64,000 nt of DNA. Origin: Thermohalobaculum sp039513195. GTDB taxonomy: Bacteria; Pseudomonadota; Alphaproteobacteria; Rhodobacterales; Rhodobacteraceae. A program made the position numbers and the translations under genes. The DNA lies in assembly GCA_039513195.1 (NCBI GenBank), contig JBCCRM010000017.1, positions 1 through 64,000 of the forward strand, given 5' to 3'. Below, piece by piece: positions 26,647-34,939 of this stretch (within the stretch, counting starts at the first letter, position 1; every line of letters starts with the position of its first letter). The notes under the pieces were generated by a model, which was not told the DNA's origin, did not search any database, and saw only the letters and a program-made list of their open reading frames with translations.

Positions 26647-28353
26647 ATGGTAGTGCGTATGCGCAACGTGATCGGCGGCGTGGTTCTGGCCGCCACCCTT
26701 GGACTCGGCTCGCCCGGTTGGGCCGAGAGGGCGGTCCCGCATCCCGATTTGACCGTTTCCGGCCCGCAAAGCCCGGTAGCCATGGCCGTCAGGGACGCTT
26801 TGCAGGCCCGCCTGTCCAAAAGCAGCACGGCCCACGGCGCCTATGAAGATCGCGGCTACCTGCCGATCTGGTACAGCCCGCGGGGCGAGGCCACTCCGGC
26901 GCTCCGGGCTCTAAGCCAAACGCTTTCTCAGGCTGCGGCCCATGGGTTGCCCACTGACCGCTACGCCCTGCCCGATGCCGGCCCCGCCACGCCCCAGGAG
27001 ATCGCGGCGCGCGAGGTCACCACCACCCTCGCCTTCGTCGCCTATGCACGGGACCTTACCTCCGGCCTGTTGGAGCCGAGCAAGGTCGACAGCGACATCC
27101 ATGTGAAACCGCCCCGTCCGGTGCCGGGCGAGCTGATCGCAGGCTTCACCGCCGCGACAGACCGGGGCGCATGGTTCGCCGCGCTGGCCCCGCAAGACCC
27201 AGCCTATGATGCCCTGCGCCACCGCTATGACATGCTGATTGCCTTGGCCGAGACAGAGGCCTGGGGCGCGCCGGTGGCGAACGGCCGGCTGCTCCGCGAG
27301 GGGGATCGCAGCGCCCGCATTCCAGGCTTGCGGGCCCGTCTGACCGCGCTCGGCGACTACCGGGCCGAGGACGCGACCGCCCCGGCGGAGGAGCAGTTGG
27401 TCCTCGGTCCGAGCGCGGTGATGTACGATACCGCGATGCCGATCCTGGCCGAGGACGACCCGGAGCTCTACGATTCCGCCCTCGCCGCTGCAGTCCGCCG
27501 GTTCCAGGCCCGCCACGGTCTTAATCAGGACGCCATGATCGGGCCCGCGACCCTCGCGCAGCTGAACGCGGACGCCACCTTCCGCGCGCAGCAGATCCTG
27601 GTGAACCTGGAACGGATGCGCTGGACAAACCGCCCGCGCGGCGAGCGCTACATCGCCGTCAACCTCGCCGATTTCCAGATGCGCCTGGTCGATGGTGGCG
27701 AAACGCGCTTCACCTCCCGCGTGGTGGTTGGCAAGGCCGCAAAGCACGAGACGCCGGAGTTCTCGGACGTGATGGAGTATATGGTGGTCAATCCCACCTG
27801 GCATGTGCCGCGCTCCATCGCGGGCAAGGAGATCCTGCCGAAGCTGCAGGAGGACCCCGGCTATTTGGACCAGAAGAACATGACCTTGAAGGGCATCGAC
27901 CCCTGGTCTGTCGACTGGCACAGCATCACACCGGCGACCTTCCCCGGTCGCGTGGCGCAAAAGCCCGGGGACGGCAATGCGCTGGGGCAGGTGAAGTTCA
28001 TGTTCCCCAACGACTTTTCCATCTACTTGCACGACACCCCGGCAAAGTCGCTCTTTGCCAAGGATATGCGCGCCCACAGCCATGGCTGCGTGCGGGTGGA
28101 AAAGCCGGTTGAGTTGGCCCAGACCCTGCTTACCGGGCAGAACGACGACCCTGCCGCAGCCTTCGAAGCCTGGGTCGCCCGCGGGAAGGAGACCTGGGTC
28201 CATTTCGACGAACCCTGGCCGGTGCATCTCTATTACCGTACCGCCTGGCTCGATGCGGAGGGCGCATTGCAATTCCGCGGCGATATCTATGATCGCGATG
28301 CCCGCGCCCTGGCCTTGATGGCCGAGGCAGGGGTCGAGGGCGCGCAACCCTGA
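26647..28353 (+). CDS. YcbB-type L,D-transpeptidase
   Basis: The predicted product has 568 residues, with a signal peptide (about 1-24), a scaffold domain, a peptidoglycan-binding helix bundle (AVRRFQARHGLNQDAMIGPATLAQLN) and a YkuD catalytic domain with the cysteine motif HSHGCVRVEKP. Such enzymes form 3-3 crosslinks or attach lipoproteins to murein in the periplasm. The start is uncertain: in-frame ATGs occur at 26566, 26647 and 26659. I chose 26647 because the hydrophobic leader follows directly, although its ribosome site is weak. Confidence 0.9.
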   Translation: MVVRMRNVIGGVVLAATLGLGSPGWAERAVPHPDLTVSGPQSPVAMAVRDALQARLSKSSTAHGAYEDRGYLPIWYSPRGEATPALRALSQTLSQAAAHGLPTDRYALPDAGPATPQEIAAREVTTTLAFVAYARDLTSGLLEPSKVDSDIHVKPPRPVPGELIAGFTAATDRGAWFAALAPQDPAYDALRHRYDMLIALAETEAWGAPVANGRLLREGDRSARIPGLRARLTALGDYRAEDATAPAEEQLVLGPSAVMYDTAMPILAEDDPELYDSALAAAVRRFQARHGLNQDAMIGPATLAQLNADATFRAQQILVNLERMRWTNRPRGERYIAVNLADFQMRLVDGGETRFTSRVVVGKAAKHETPEFSDVMEYMVVNPTWHVPRSIAGKEILPKLQEDPGYLDQKNMTLKGIDPWSVDWHSITPATFPGRVAQKPGDGNALGQVKFMFPNDFSIYLHDTPAKSLFAKDMRAHSHGCVRVEKPVELAQTLLTGQNDDPAAAFEAWVARGKETWVHFDEPWPVHLYYRTAWLDAEGALQFRGDIYDRDARALALMAEAGVEGAQP

Positions 28354-28429
28354 CCGTCCCGCCACCGCTTGCATCCCCTGCCGCGGCTTCGCTAGAAGGG
28401 CGCGGCGCGGGAGCAGACGGAGCATTGAG

Positions 28430-29506
28430 ATGGGCTATACCATCGCGGAGATCGCCGAGGCCGCGGGGCTCGAAGCCGCTGGCGATCTGACCCTGAAGGT
28501 GGATCGCCCGGCCGAGCCTGTGAGCGCCGCAGCGGGCGATTTGGCCCTCGCGATGTCCGAGGACTACGCCGGTGCACTGGCTGCTTGTCCGGCTCGGGCC
28601 GCCATCGTCTGGCCCGGGGCGGATTGGCAAGCGATGGGTCTGGACGCCGCCCTGATGGCGCCCCGGGCGCGGGTCGCCTTGGCCGGGATCGGCGATCTCT
28701 TCGCGCCGCCGCTCGACCTCGCCCCCGGTATCCATCCGAGTGCGATCATCGACCCGAGCGCCGAGCTGGGCGCGGATGTTTGGATCGGCCCTCTCACCGT
28801 CATCGGTGCGGGCGCACAGATCGGCGATGGCGCCCGCATCCTCGGTCAAGTCACGGTCGGCGCCGGCGCGCAGATCGGTCCGAATGCGCTCCTCCATCCC
28901 GGAACCCGCATCGGCGCGCGCGTTGTCATCGGCAAGGGGTTCATCGCCCAGGCCAATGCTGTGATCGGGGCGGACGGTTTCTCCTATGTCACGCCGGAGA
29001 AGGGCGCGGTCGAAAGCGCCAAGGAAACCGGCGCTGTCGCCGAGGACGCCCGCAACATCGCACTGCGCCGCATTGCCTCGCTCGGCACAGTAGAGATCGG
29101 CGACGATGTCGAGGTTGGCGCCGGCGCCACCATCGACCGCGGCACCGTCGCATCGACGACCATCGGTAACGGCACGAAAATCGACAATCAGGTGATGGTC
29201 GGCCACAATTGCCGGATCGGTGCGACCTGCCTGATCTGCGGCCAGGTGGGCATCGCAGGGTCCTGCGAGATCGGCGACCGGGTGGTGCTCGGCGGTCAGG
29301 TTGGCATCGGCGACCACCTGAAAATCGGCTCTGACTGCGTGCTCGCCGGCGGCAGCCTGGTCGGCTCGAACATCCCGCCCGGCAAAGTGATGATGGGCGC
29401 TCCGGCAGCCCCGCGCGAGCAGGTCTATGCCCAGGTCATGGCCATGCGCCGCCTGCCCCGTTTGATGGAACAAATGCAAGAGATCCGCAAAAAACTGGGT
29501 CTGTAA
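28430..29506 (+). CDS. lpxD: UDP-3-O-acylglucosamine N-acyltransferase
   Basis: This 358-residue enzyme performs the third step of lipid A synthesis, adding a 3-hydroxyacyl chain from acyl carrier protein to the glucosamine amine. After an N-terminal uridine-binding domain there is a long left-handed beta-helix of hexapeptide repeats (IDPSAELGADVWIGPLTVIG). The catalytic histidine lies in DNQVMVGHNCRIG. An acyl carrier protein and a ketoacyl synthase follow, which suggests a dedicated acyl supply. The usual lpxA/fabZ/lpxB neighbours are not here. Confidence 0.95.
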   Translation: MGYTIAEIAEAAGLEAAGDLTLKVDRPAEPVSAAAGDLALAMSEDYAGALAACPARAAIVWPGADWQAMGLDAALMAPRARVALAGIGDLFAPPLDLAPGIHPSAIIDPSAELGADVWIGPLTVIGAGAQIGDGARILGQVTVGAGAQIGPNALLHPGTRIGARVVIGKGFIAQANAVIGADGFSYVTPEKGAVESAKETGAVAEDARNIALRRIASLGTVEIGDDVEVGAGATIDRGTVASTTIGNGTKIDNQVMVGHNCRIGATCLICGQVGIAGSCEIGDRVVLGGQVGIGDHLKIGSDCVLAGGSLVGSNIPPGKVMMGAPAAPREQVYAQVMAMRRLPRLMEQMQEIRKKLGL

Positions 29507-29560
29507 AGGCGCTCTCCGTCCTGTTAGCTAAGCGCGGCGGGCAATGCCAAGGAGCGAAGA

Positions 29561-29824
29561 ATGAGGGACGAGGTCAGCGCGCGCATCGCCGAGATCATCG
29601 CCGAGCAGGCGATGGTCGACCCGGGCGACATCAAGCCGGAGACCACGCTCGACGATCTGGGCCTCGACAGTCTGTCGCTGGTGGAGGTGGTGTTTGGGAT
29701 CGAGGAGGCGTTCGATATCTCGATCCCCTACAACGCCAACGATCCCTCGGAGTCGGACTTCGACATCTCGAATTTCAAGAAAATCGTCGAGGGCGTGAAC
29801 ACGCTTATCGCGGAAAAAGGCTGA
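29561..29824 (+). CDS. Acyl carrier protein (specialised)
   Basis: This 87-residue acyl carrier protein has the phosphopantetheine serine in DDLGLDSLSLVEVV. The segment EEAFDISIPYNANDPSESDFDISNF differs from housekeeping AcpP, where EEEF-x-x-x-IPDE follows. With lpxD upstream and a KAS gene 4 bp downstream, it probably carries special hydroxy or long acyl chains for lipid A rather than bulk fatty acids. An AAGGAG ribosome site precedes the ATG. Confidence 0.9.
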   Translation: MRDEVSARIAEIIAEQAMVDPGDIKPETTLDDLGLDSLSLVEVVFGIEEAFDISIPYNANDPSESDFDISNFKKIVEGVNTLIAEKG

Positions 29825-29828
29825 CCGC

Positions 29829-31043
29829 ATGCGCCGCGTCGTGGTGACTGGGATGGGCGTGGTGTCCGCGCTCGGCGTGGGCGTCGACGCCCATAAGCGT
29901 GGGTTGCGGGAGGGGGTGAACGGCATCGGTCCGATTTCGCTGATCGACCCGGAGCGCCTGATGATCAAAATCGCGGCGGAGGCGAAGGGTTACGCCGGCG
30001 AGGACCGGTTCGACCGCCAGCAGCTTGCGCTCTACGACCGGGTCACGCAGATGGCGCTTACCGCAGCGGCGGAGGCGTTCGAGGCGTCGGGGCTGGAGAT
30101 GACCGAGGCGCTGGGGCTGAAGACCGCGGTGATCATCGCCACCGCCATGGGTGGGCTGCACACCCAGGACGAGAATTACTTCGCCGTCTATCACGACATG
30201 AAGAACCGGGTGCACCCCTTCATCATCCCGCGCCTGATGGCCAATGCGCCGGTCAGCCAAGTTTCCATGACCCATGGGCTGAAGGGCCCGGCCTGGTCGG
30301 TGGCGACCGCCTGCGCGTCCTCGAACCACGCGATCGGCCAGGCCTTTGCCTTGGTCCGCTCCGGCGTCTGCGATGCGGCGGTGACCGGGGGCACCGAAAG
30401 CGTGCTCTGCTTCGGGGGCATCAAGGCGTGGGAGGGATTGCGGGTGATGTCGAAGATCGGCTGCCGGCCGTTCTCGAAGAACCGCAACGGCATGGTGCTG
30501 GGCGAGGGCTGCGCGATCCTGATCCTCGAGGAGATGGAGGCCGCGAAGGCCCGTGGCGCCCCGATCCTGGGCGAGATCTGCGGGTCCGGCATGACCGCGG
30601 ATGCCTCCGACATCGTGGCGCCCGCGCTCGAGGGCGCCTCCCGGGCCGTGCAAATGGCCCTCGACGATGCCGGGATGGCGGCGGAGGAGGTGGGCTACAT
30701 CAACGCCCATGGCACGGCGACGGCGATCAACGACCAGGTCGAGGCCGCGGCGATCCACAAGATCTTCGGCAGCCATGCCCCCGGTTTGCCGGTCTCTTCG
30801 ACGAAATCCATGCACGGCCATTGCATCGGGGCCGCCGGTGCGCTGGAGGCGGTGGCGACGCTGATGGCGCTCTCCGACGGAGTGATCCCGCCGACCATCA
30901 ACTACGAGGAGGAAGATCCGAAGATCGCCCTCGACGTGGTGCCGAACGAGGCGCGAGAGGCGCAGGTGGATGCCGCCCTCTCCAACGCCTTTGCCTTCGG
31001 TGGACTGAACGCGGTCCTCGCCTTCCGCCGCTGGACGGGCTGA
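29829..31043 (+). CDS. Beta-ketoacyl-ACP synthase (KAS II/FabF-like)
   Basis: This 404-residue condensing enzyme has the thiolase-fold catalytic residues: Cys in ATACASSNHAIG, His in NAHGTAT, and His in KSMHGHCIGAAGA. It elongates acyl-ACP with malonyl-ACP. It starts only 4 bp after the acyl carrier protein gene, so the two are certainly co-expressed. It lacks some canonical FabF neighbours (fabG, mltG), supporting a role as a paralogue dedicated to lipid A acyl chains. Confidence 0.92.
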   Translation: MRRVVVTGMGVVSALGVGVDAHKRGLREGVNGIGPISLIDPERLMIKIAAEAKGYAGEDRFDRQQLALYDRVTQMALTAAAEAFEASGLEMTEALGLKTAVIIATAMGGLHTQDENYFAVYHDMKNRVHPFIIPRLMANAPVSQVSMTHGLKGPAWSVATACASSNHAIGQAFALVRSGVCDAAVTGGTESVLCFGGIKAWEGLRVMSKIGCRPFSKNRNGMVLGEGCAILILEEMEAAKARGAPILGEICGSGMTADASDIVAPALEGASRAVQMALDDAGMAAEEVGYINAHGTATAINDQVEAAAIHKIFGSHAPGLPVSSTKSMHGHCIGAAGALEAVATLMALSDGVIPPTINYEEEDPKIALDVVPNEAREAQVDAALSNAFAFGGLNAVLAFRRWTG

Positions 31044-31140
31044 CAGGTCGCAGACCCGACCCGATCCGTCCAAGCGCGCTCGCGACGATCCCGCCTGCCT
31101 ATTTCAACGACGCCTAGCGCGGCGATCACCCACACGAGCG

Positions 31141-31161
31141 CGTCCGGGCACCGCCCGGGCG
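31141..31161. terminator. Hairpin between convergent KAS and ialB genes
   Basis: A 9-bp stem (CGTCCGGGC / GCCCGGGCG, one wobble) with an ACC loop lies between two convergent genes. It lacks a T run. A bidirectional terminator or message-end stabiliser is the likely role. Confidence 0.45.
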
Positions 31162-31201
31162 GAAACACACCCTCGGACGCGGCGCTACCAAGTGTCTGCC
31201 C

Positions 31202-31735
31202 TTACCGCTGCTGCAGCGGCTGCAGGGTTTGGAACGCCCTCGTGAACCCGCGCAGCGAGATGTTCACCGCCACCTCCCCCTGATTGGGAGAAAACACCGT
31301 CATCGTCGCGACACTGCCGGCGCGCATCTGGCCGACCAGATCGTCCGACAGCACATCGCGCACCAGGCAGCGGTTCGGCACGCAGATCTCGAACGGCGCG
31401 ATCCGCGGCTCGTTCTGGTCGATCTTCATCTGCACCCCGCCGCGCAGCAGCACCCCCAGCGGCGCCGAGATCTGGATCGCCGCCGGCACCGCCTGACCCT
31501 CATCGGTGGTCACGCCTTCCAGCTTGCGGATCCGCACCTCCAGCACATCGGTGCCGGTCGGACCCTGCCCGGTCTGGCTCATCACGCAGACTTCAGAGCC
31601 GTCGACGCAGCGGATTTCCCAATCGCCATGGGTGTCGCGCACCGTCTCAGGCCGCTGATCCTGCCCCAGTGCCGCAGGCGGGCCGCAAAGCACCGTCAAT
31701 GCCACAGCCAAGGCGTACAGTCGGAGATTGCGCAT
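31202..31735 (-). CDS. Invasion-associated locus B (IalB) family protein
   Basis: This 177-residue secreted protein has a signal peptide (about 1-24, MRNLRLYALAVALTVLCGPPAALG) and the IalB domain: HGDWEIRC, CVMSQ, APLGVLLRGGVQMKID, CVPNRCLV. Conserved cysteine pairs suggest disulfides in the periplasm. IalB is named after a Bartonella factor, but homologues are widespread in free-living alphaproteobacteria, where their role is unclear. It lies downstream of glnT on the same strand. Confidence 0.9.
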   Translation of the reverse strand: MRNLRLYALAVALTVLCGPPAALGQDQRPETVRDTHGDWEIRCVDGSEVCVMSQTGQGPTGTDVLEVRIRKLEGVTTDEGQAVPAAIQISAPLGVLLRGGVQMKIDQNEPRIAPFEICVPNRCLVRDVLSDDLVGQMRAGSVATMTVFSPNQGEVAVNISLRGFTRAFQTLQPLQQR

Positions 31736-31758
31736 CGAGACGGTTCCATCTGTTGATC

Positions 31759-31800
31759 AGCCGAGTCCTCGCTGGCGAGGAATGCCAACAGGCCTCGGCT
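31759..31800 (-). promoter_or_regulatory. Nested hairpin between glnT and ialB
   Basis: An outer 7-bp stem (AGCCGAG / CTCGGCT) encloses a 6-bp stem (TCCTCG-CTGG-CGAGGA). It lies between the glnT stop and the ialB start, so it may terminate glnT or shape the ialB leader. Confidence 0.4.
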
Positions 31801-31859
31801 AAATCAAGATCGCGCCCACAAGGCGATGCTGCACGCAGCGGAAACGTCTCAGATTGTGC

Positions 31860-33167
31860 TCAACAATCCAGGGTCGTCTCCCGCTCCCAGGCGGTTAGAT
31901 GGCGCATATAGGCGGTCCACTCCGTCTGCTTCAGCTTGGTGAAGGCGGCCACCGTCTCCGCACCCAACCCCTCGGTCATCACTTTGTCGGCACTCAGCGC
32001 GCGGATCGCATCCAGCAGGTTCAGAGGCAGGGATTTGGCGCCGCGGACCTTATGCCCCTCGGCATACATGTCGATATCGAGGCGCTTGCCCGGGTCGCTG
32101 CTCTTCCGGACGCCATCCAGCCCCGCGGCCAGGATTGCGGCGGGGTAGAGATAGGGGTTGGTCGCGCCATCGGCCAAACGCAGTTCGAAGCGCCCCTTGT
32201 CGGGGATCCGGATCATATGGGTCCGGTTATTGCCGCCATAGGTGATGGTGTTCGGCGACCAGGTCGCGCCGGAGGAGGTGACCGGTGCGTTCAGCCGCTT
32301 ATAGCTGTTGACGCTCGGCGCCGCGATGGCCGCCACCGCCGGGGCATGGGCCAGGATGCCCCCCAGGAAATGGTACCCCATAGTCGAGATCCCCATCACA
32401 CCGCCCGGGTCGTGGAACAGGTTCTTGTCGCCCGCCAGATCCCAGACCGAGACATGGGCATGGCAGCCATTGCCGGTCAGATGCGCAAAGGGCTTCGGCA
32501 TGAACGTCGCCCGCAGCCCATGCATCTCGGCGATCGATTTGACCATGTATTTAAAGAACGCATGTCGGTCGGCGGTTACCACGGCATCGGCATAGTCCCA
32601 GTTCATCTCGAACTGGCCGTTCGCATCCTCGTGGTCATTTTGATAGGGCCCCCAGCCGAGCGACTGCATCGCATCGCAGATCGCCTTGATCACGTCATAG
32701 CGGCGCATCAGCGCTTGAATGTCGTAGCAGGGCTTAACCTGGGTGTCGGCGGGATCGGCCAGCGCCTCGCCATCCGGGGACAGCAGGAAGTACTCGCATT
32801 CGACCCCGTGCTTCAGGCGATAACCCTCGGCTTCCGCCGCGGAGAGAACGCGCTTCAGCGTGTTGCGTGGGCCCTGATCGACCTCCTGCCCCTCCATATA
32901 CAGGTCGGATGCGAGCCACCCGACCTCAGGCTTCCAGGGCAGTTGGATCAGCGAGTTCGGGTCAGGCACCGCGAACATGTCCGGATAGGCGGGCGTCATG
33001 TCGAGCCAAGCCGCGAACCCCCCAAAGCCCGCGCCGTCCCGCTGCATCATCTCGATGGCCGAGGCCGGGACCAGTTTCGCCCGCATCACCCCGAAGAGGT
33101 CGACGAACGAGATCTGGAAATACTCGATCCCGCGATCCGCCGCTTCCTTCGCCAAGTCCATTGCCAT
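31860..33167 (-). CDS. glnT: Glutamine-synthetase-like enzyme, GlnT type
   Basis: The predicted product has 435 residues, the normal length for GlnT. The glutamine-synthetase catalytic fold is clear: EYFLLSPDG with the metal-binding Glu, NGCHAHVSVWD, RLNAPVTSSGATWSPN and RFELRLADGATNPYLYPA. I chose the ATG at 33167 because GGGGGAG precedes it and the sequence MAMDLAKEAADRGIEYFQ matches the family N-terminus. GlnT-type enzymes ligate ammonia or amines to glutamate, and some family members act on alkylamines. The nearby methylamine-type catabolic genes beyond the island make this relevant, but the substrate is not proven. Confidence 0.9.
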   Translation of the reverse strand: MAMDLAKEAADRGIEYFQISFVDLFGVMRAKLVPASAIEMMQRDGAGFGGFAAWLDMTPAYPDMFAVPDPNSLIQLPWKPEVGWLASDLYMEGQEVDQGPRNTLKRVLSAAEAEGYRLKHGVECEYFLLSPDGEALADPADTQVKPCYDIQALMRRYDVIKAICDAMQSLGWGPYQNDHEDANGQFEMNWDYADAVVTADRHAFFKYMVKSIAEMHGLRATFMPKPFAHLTGNGCHAHVSVWDLAGDKNLFHDPGGVMGISTMGYHFLGGILAHAPAVAAIAAPSVNSYKRLNAPVTSSGATWSPNTITYGGNNRTHMIRIPDKGRFELRLADGATNPYLYPAAILAAGLDGVRKSSDPGKRLDIDMYAEGHKVRGAKSLPLNLLDAIRALSADKVMTEGLGAETVAAFTKLKQTEWTAYMRHLTAWERETTLDC

Positions 33168-33326
33168 GCCCGCGCTCCCCCCTGTCGCCCGCTGCCATCG
33201 GGCCAGACTGGGCGAAAGCGGCGACACTTGTCTATCCGGGATGGCGGGGCGGGCGGCACATTCCGCGCTGCGGTCGCCTCAGGGGCGAGCGTGGCGATAC
33301 CCGACCGAAACAGTCTGCATATGCTT

Positions 33327-33341
33327 TGTGCATTAGGTGTG
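33327..33341 (+). repeat. Left copy of 15-bp direct repeat (possible attachment site)
   Basis: TGTGCATTAGGTGTG lies in the gap between glnT and the first recombinase. A copy with one mismatch occurs at 48697-48711, beyond the last island gene. The rest of the gap 33168-33610 holds no gene; it must contain the glnT promoter and the leader of the recombinase genes. Confidence 0.4.
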
Positions 33342-33610
33342 ACCCTCCAGACGGGCCCCGGCCGCCTCGCGGACGGGGATCAGAGCGGGGGAATCGCTCC
33401 GGTGGAGTGAGCCACGGCTCGAGGGATTCGGCATGCCGCGCAACGGCCTAGAGGCCAGCGTGCGGGTGCCGACGGCGGCGCGGAAGACGGTCAGACGGTC
33501 TCGACGAGATCCCGATGTGAGGAAGAGCTGGGCTGTTACCCGCTAGTCCCCGGGCGCTACCCGGAGCTGTGTGCGGTTTCAGGCCCGGCGGGAAGCACGG
33601 GAGAGACCGC

Positions 33611-34939
33611 ATGGCTACCGCCACGAGACGACCGACCGAGATCACGGCATCCACACCGACCGAGCGCATCGACTGGGACACGGAGGTCCCCGGGCTCGGG
33701 CTTCGCATCCGGCCGAGCGGCACCGCGAGCTGGATCCTCCAGCGCAGGGTGCAGGGCCGGCTGAAGAAGATCACCCTCGGCCGCGCCAGTGACATCGACC
33801 TGGCCCTCGCCCGTGAGCTGGCGCGCGAGACGAGTGCCCTGCCGCCTGCCGATACGCCACCCACCGAGGCACCCACACTCGCCGCCTTCGCCGAGCGCTT
33901 TCTCGCTGACTGCGCTGGCCGCTGGAAGCCGGCCACGGCGACGCGCCATGGGCGCGACGTCAACGTCCGGATCGTGCCGCGCCTCGGTCGCCTCCGCGTC
34001 GACCGGGTTACCTGTCACGACGTGGCTGCCTGGCGCAACGCGCTCGCGGGCGCCTCGTCCAGCGGAACCAGCGACCGGGCGTTGGCTGTCCTCTCGGGCA
34101 TGATGCGCCATGCCGAGGCACTTGGTCTGCGGCGCGGCGGAACAAACCCGTGCCGCGGGCTCCGTCGGCGCCAGACCGGGTTCAAGGCGCAGCGGCTTGG
34201 GCGCTCCGACTGGGCGCGGCTCGGCGCGGTGCTGGCTAAGCGCGAAGAGGCCACGCCGGTGCTGGTCGGCATCGTCCGCTTCATTGCGCTGACAGGCTGC
34301 CGACGCGGCGAGGCTGTCGGGCTCGAATGGGACTGGGTGCAGAAGGACCGTGCACTCCTGCCGGACAGCAAGAGCGGGCCGCGGACGCTCTGGCTCGGGA
34401 AGGAGGTGCGGCAGCTGCTCGCTGCCCTGCCCCGCACCTCATCGCCAATGGTCTTTCCCGGACGGCACGGCGGCAGCATCGACGCTGAGCTGACGGCCTT
34501 CTGGCCCGTGACTCGCCAAGTGGCCGGGCTGCCGCGGCTCCGGCTCCACGATCTCCGCCACGGCTTCGCGACCGCCGCAATCGAGAGCGGCATCACCGAG
34601 CGCGTGCTCGCCGGCCTCCTCGGCCACCGCGATCTCGCGACGACGGCGGCCTATGTGCACCCCTCCGAAGAGGCTGTGTCGGCAGCCGCCGAACGTGTCG
34701 GCGCCCATCTAGACAGGTCGCTCGGCAAGGGACGGCCGCCAAAGCGGAAGGCCGCCTTCCGGCAGCGACGCCACAAGGTTCCCGTCTACACCGATCCCGC
34801 CGTCAGGCGGTTCCTGGCGGGCAAGGTCGGACTGCCGGAGTTCTGCGCGCGCGAGGGCCTCGACGAGGCGAGCTTCCGGCGGACAGTGGAGGCCGCCCGG
34901 CGGGCCATGCAGAACCGGACCGGGAGGGCGCGCGCATGA
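33611..34939 (+). CDS. Tyrosine recombinase/integrase, first of a coupled pair
   Basis: This 442-residue site-specific recombinase has all catalytic residues visible: Arg231 (TGCRRGEAVGLEW), Lys254 (DSKSG), His313 and Arg316 (LHDLRH), His339 (LLGHRD) and Tyr348 (AAYVH). Residues 1-75 form a DUF4102-like arm-binding domain (PGLGLRIRPSG, KKITLGR), and about 90-180 the core-binding SAM-like domain. A basic tail of about 70 residues follows the catalytic tyrosine and is longer than usual. The ATG at 33611 is preceded by GGGAGAG; a start 42 bp earlier is possible. Its stop overlaps the next recombinase by 4 bp (ATGA). Confidence 0.92.
   Translation: MATATRRPTEITASTPTERIDWDTEVPGLGLRIRPSGTASWILQRRVQGRLKKITLGRASDIDLALARELARETSALPPADTPPTEAPTLAAFAERFLADCAGRWKPATATRHGRDVNVRIVPRLGRLRVDRVTCHDVAAWRNALAGASSSGTSDRALAVLSGMMRHAEALGLRRGGTNPCRGLRRRQTGFKAQRLGRSDWARLGAVLAKREEATPVLVGIVRFIALTGCRRGEAVGLEWDWVQKDRALLPDSKSGPRTLWLGKEVRQLLAALPRTSSPMVFPGRHGGSIDAELTAFWPVTRQVAGLPRLRLHDLRHGFATAAIESGITERVLAGLLGHRDLATTAAYVHPSEEAVSAAAERVGAHLDRSLGKGRPPKRKAAFRQRRHKVPVYTDPAVRRFLAGKVGLPEFCAREGLDEASFRRTVEAARRAMQNRTGRARA

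Noticed and set aside
33342..33610. tRNA gene as integration target at the left end of the island
   Set aside because: No cloverleaf or T-loop GTTCGA motif was found there or near 48.6-48.9 kb.
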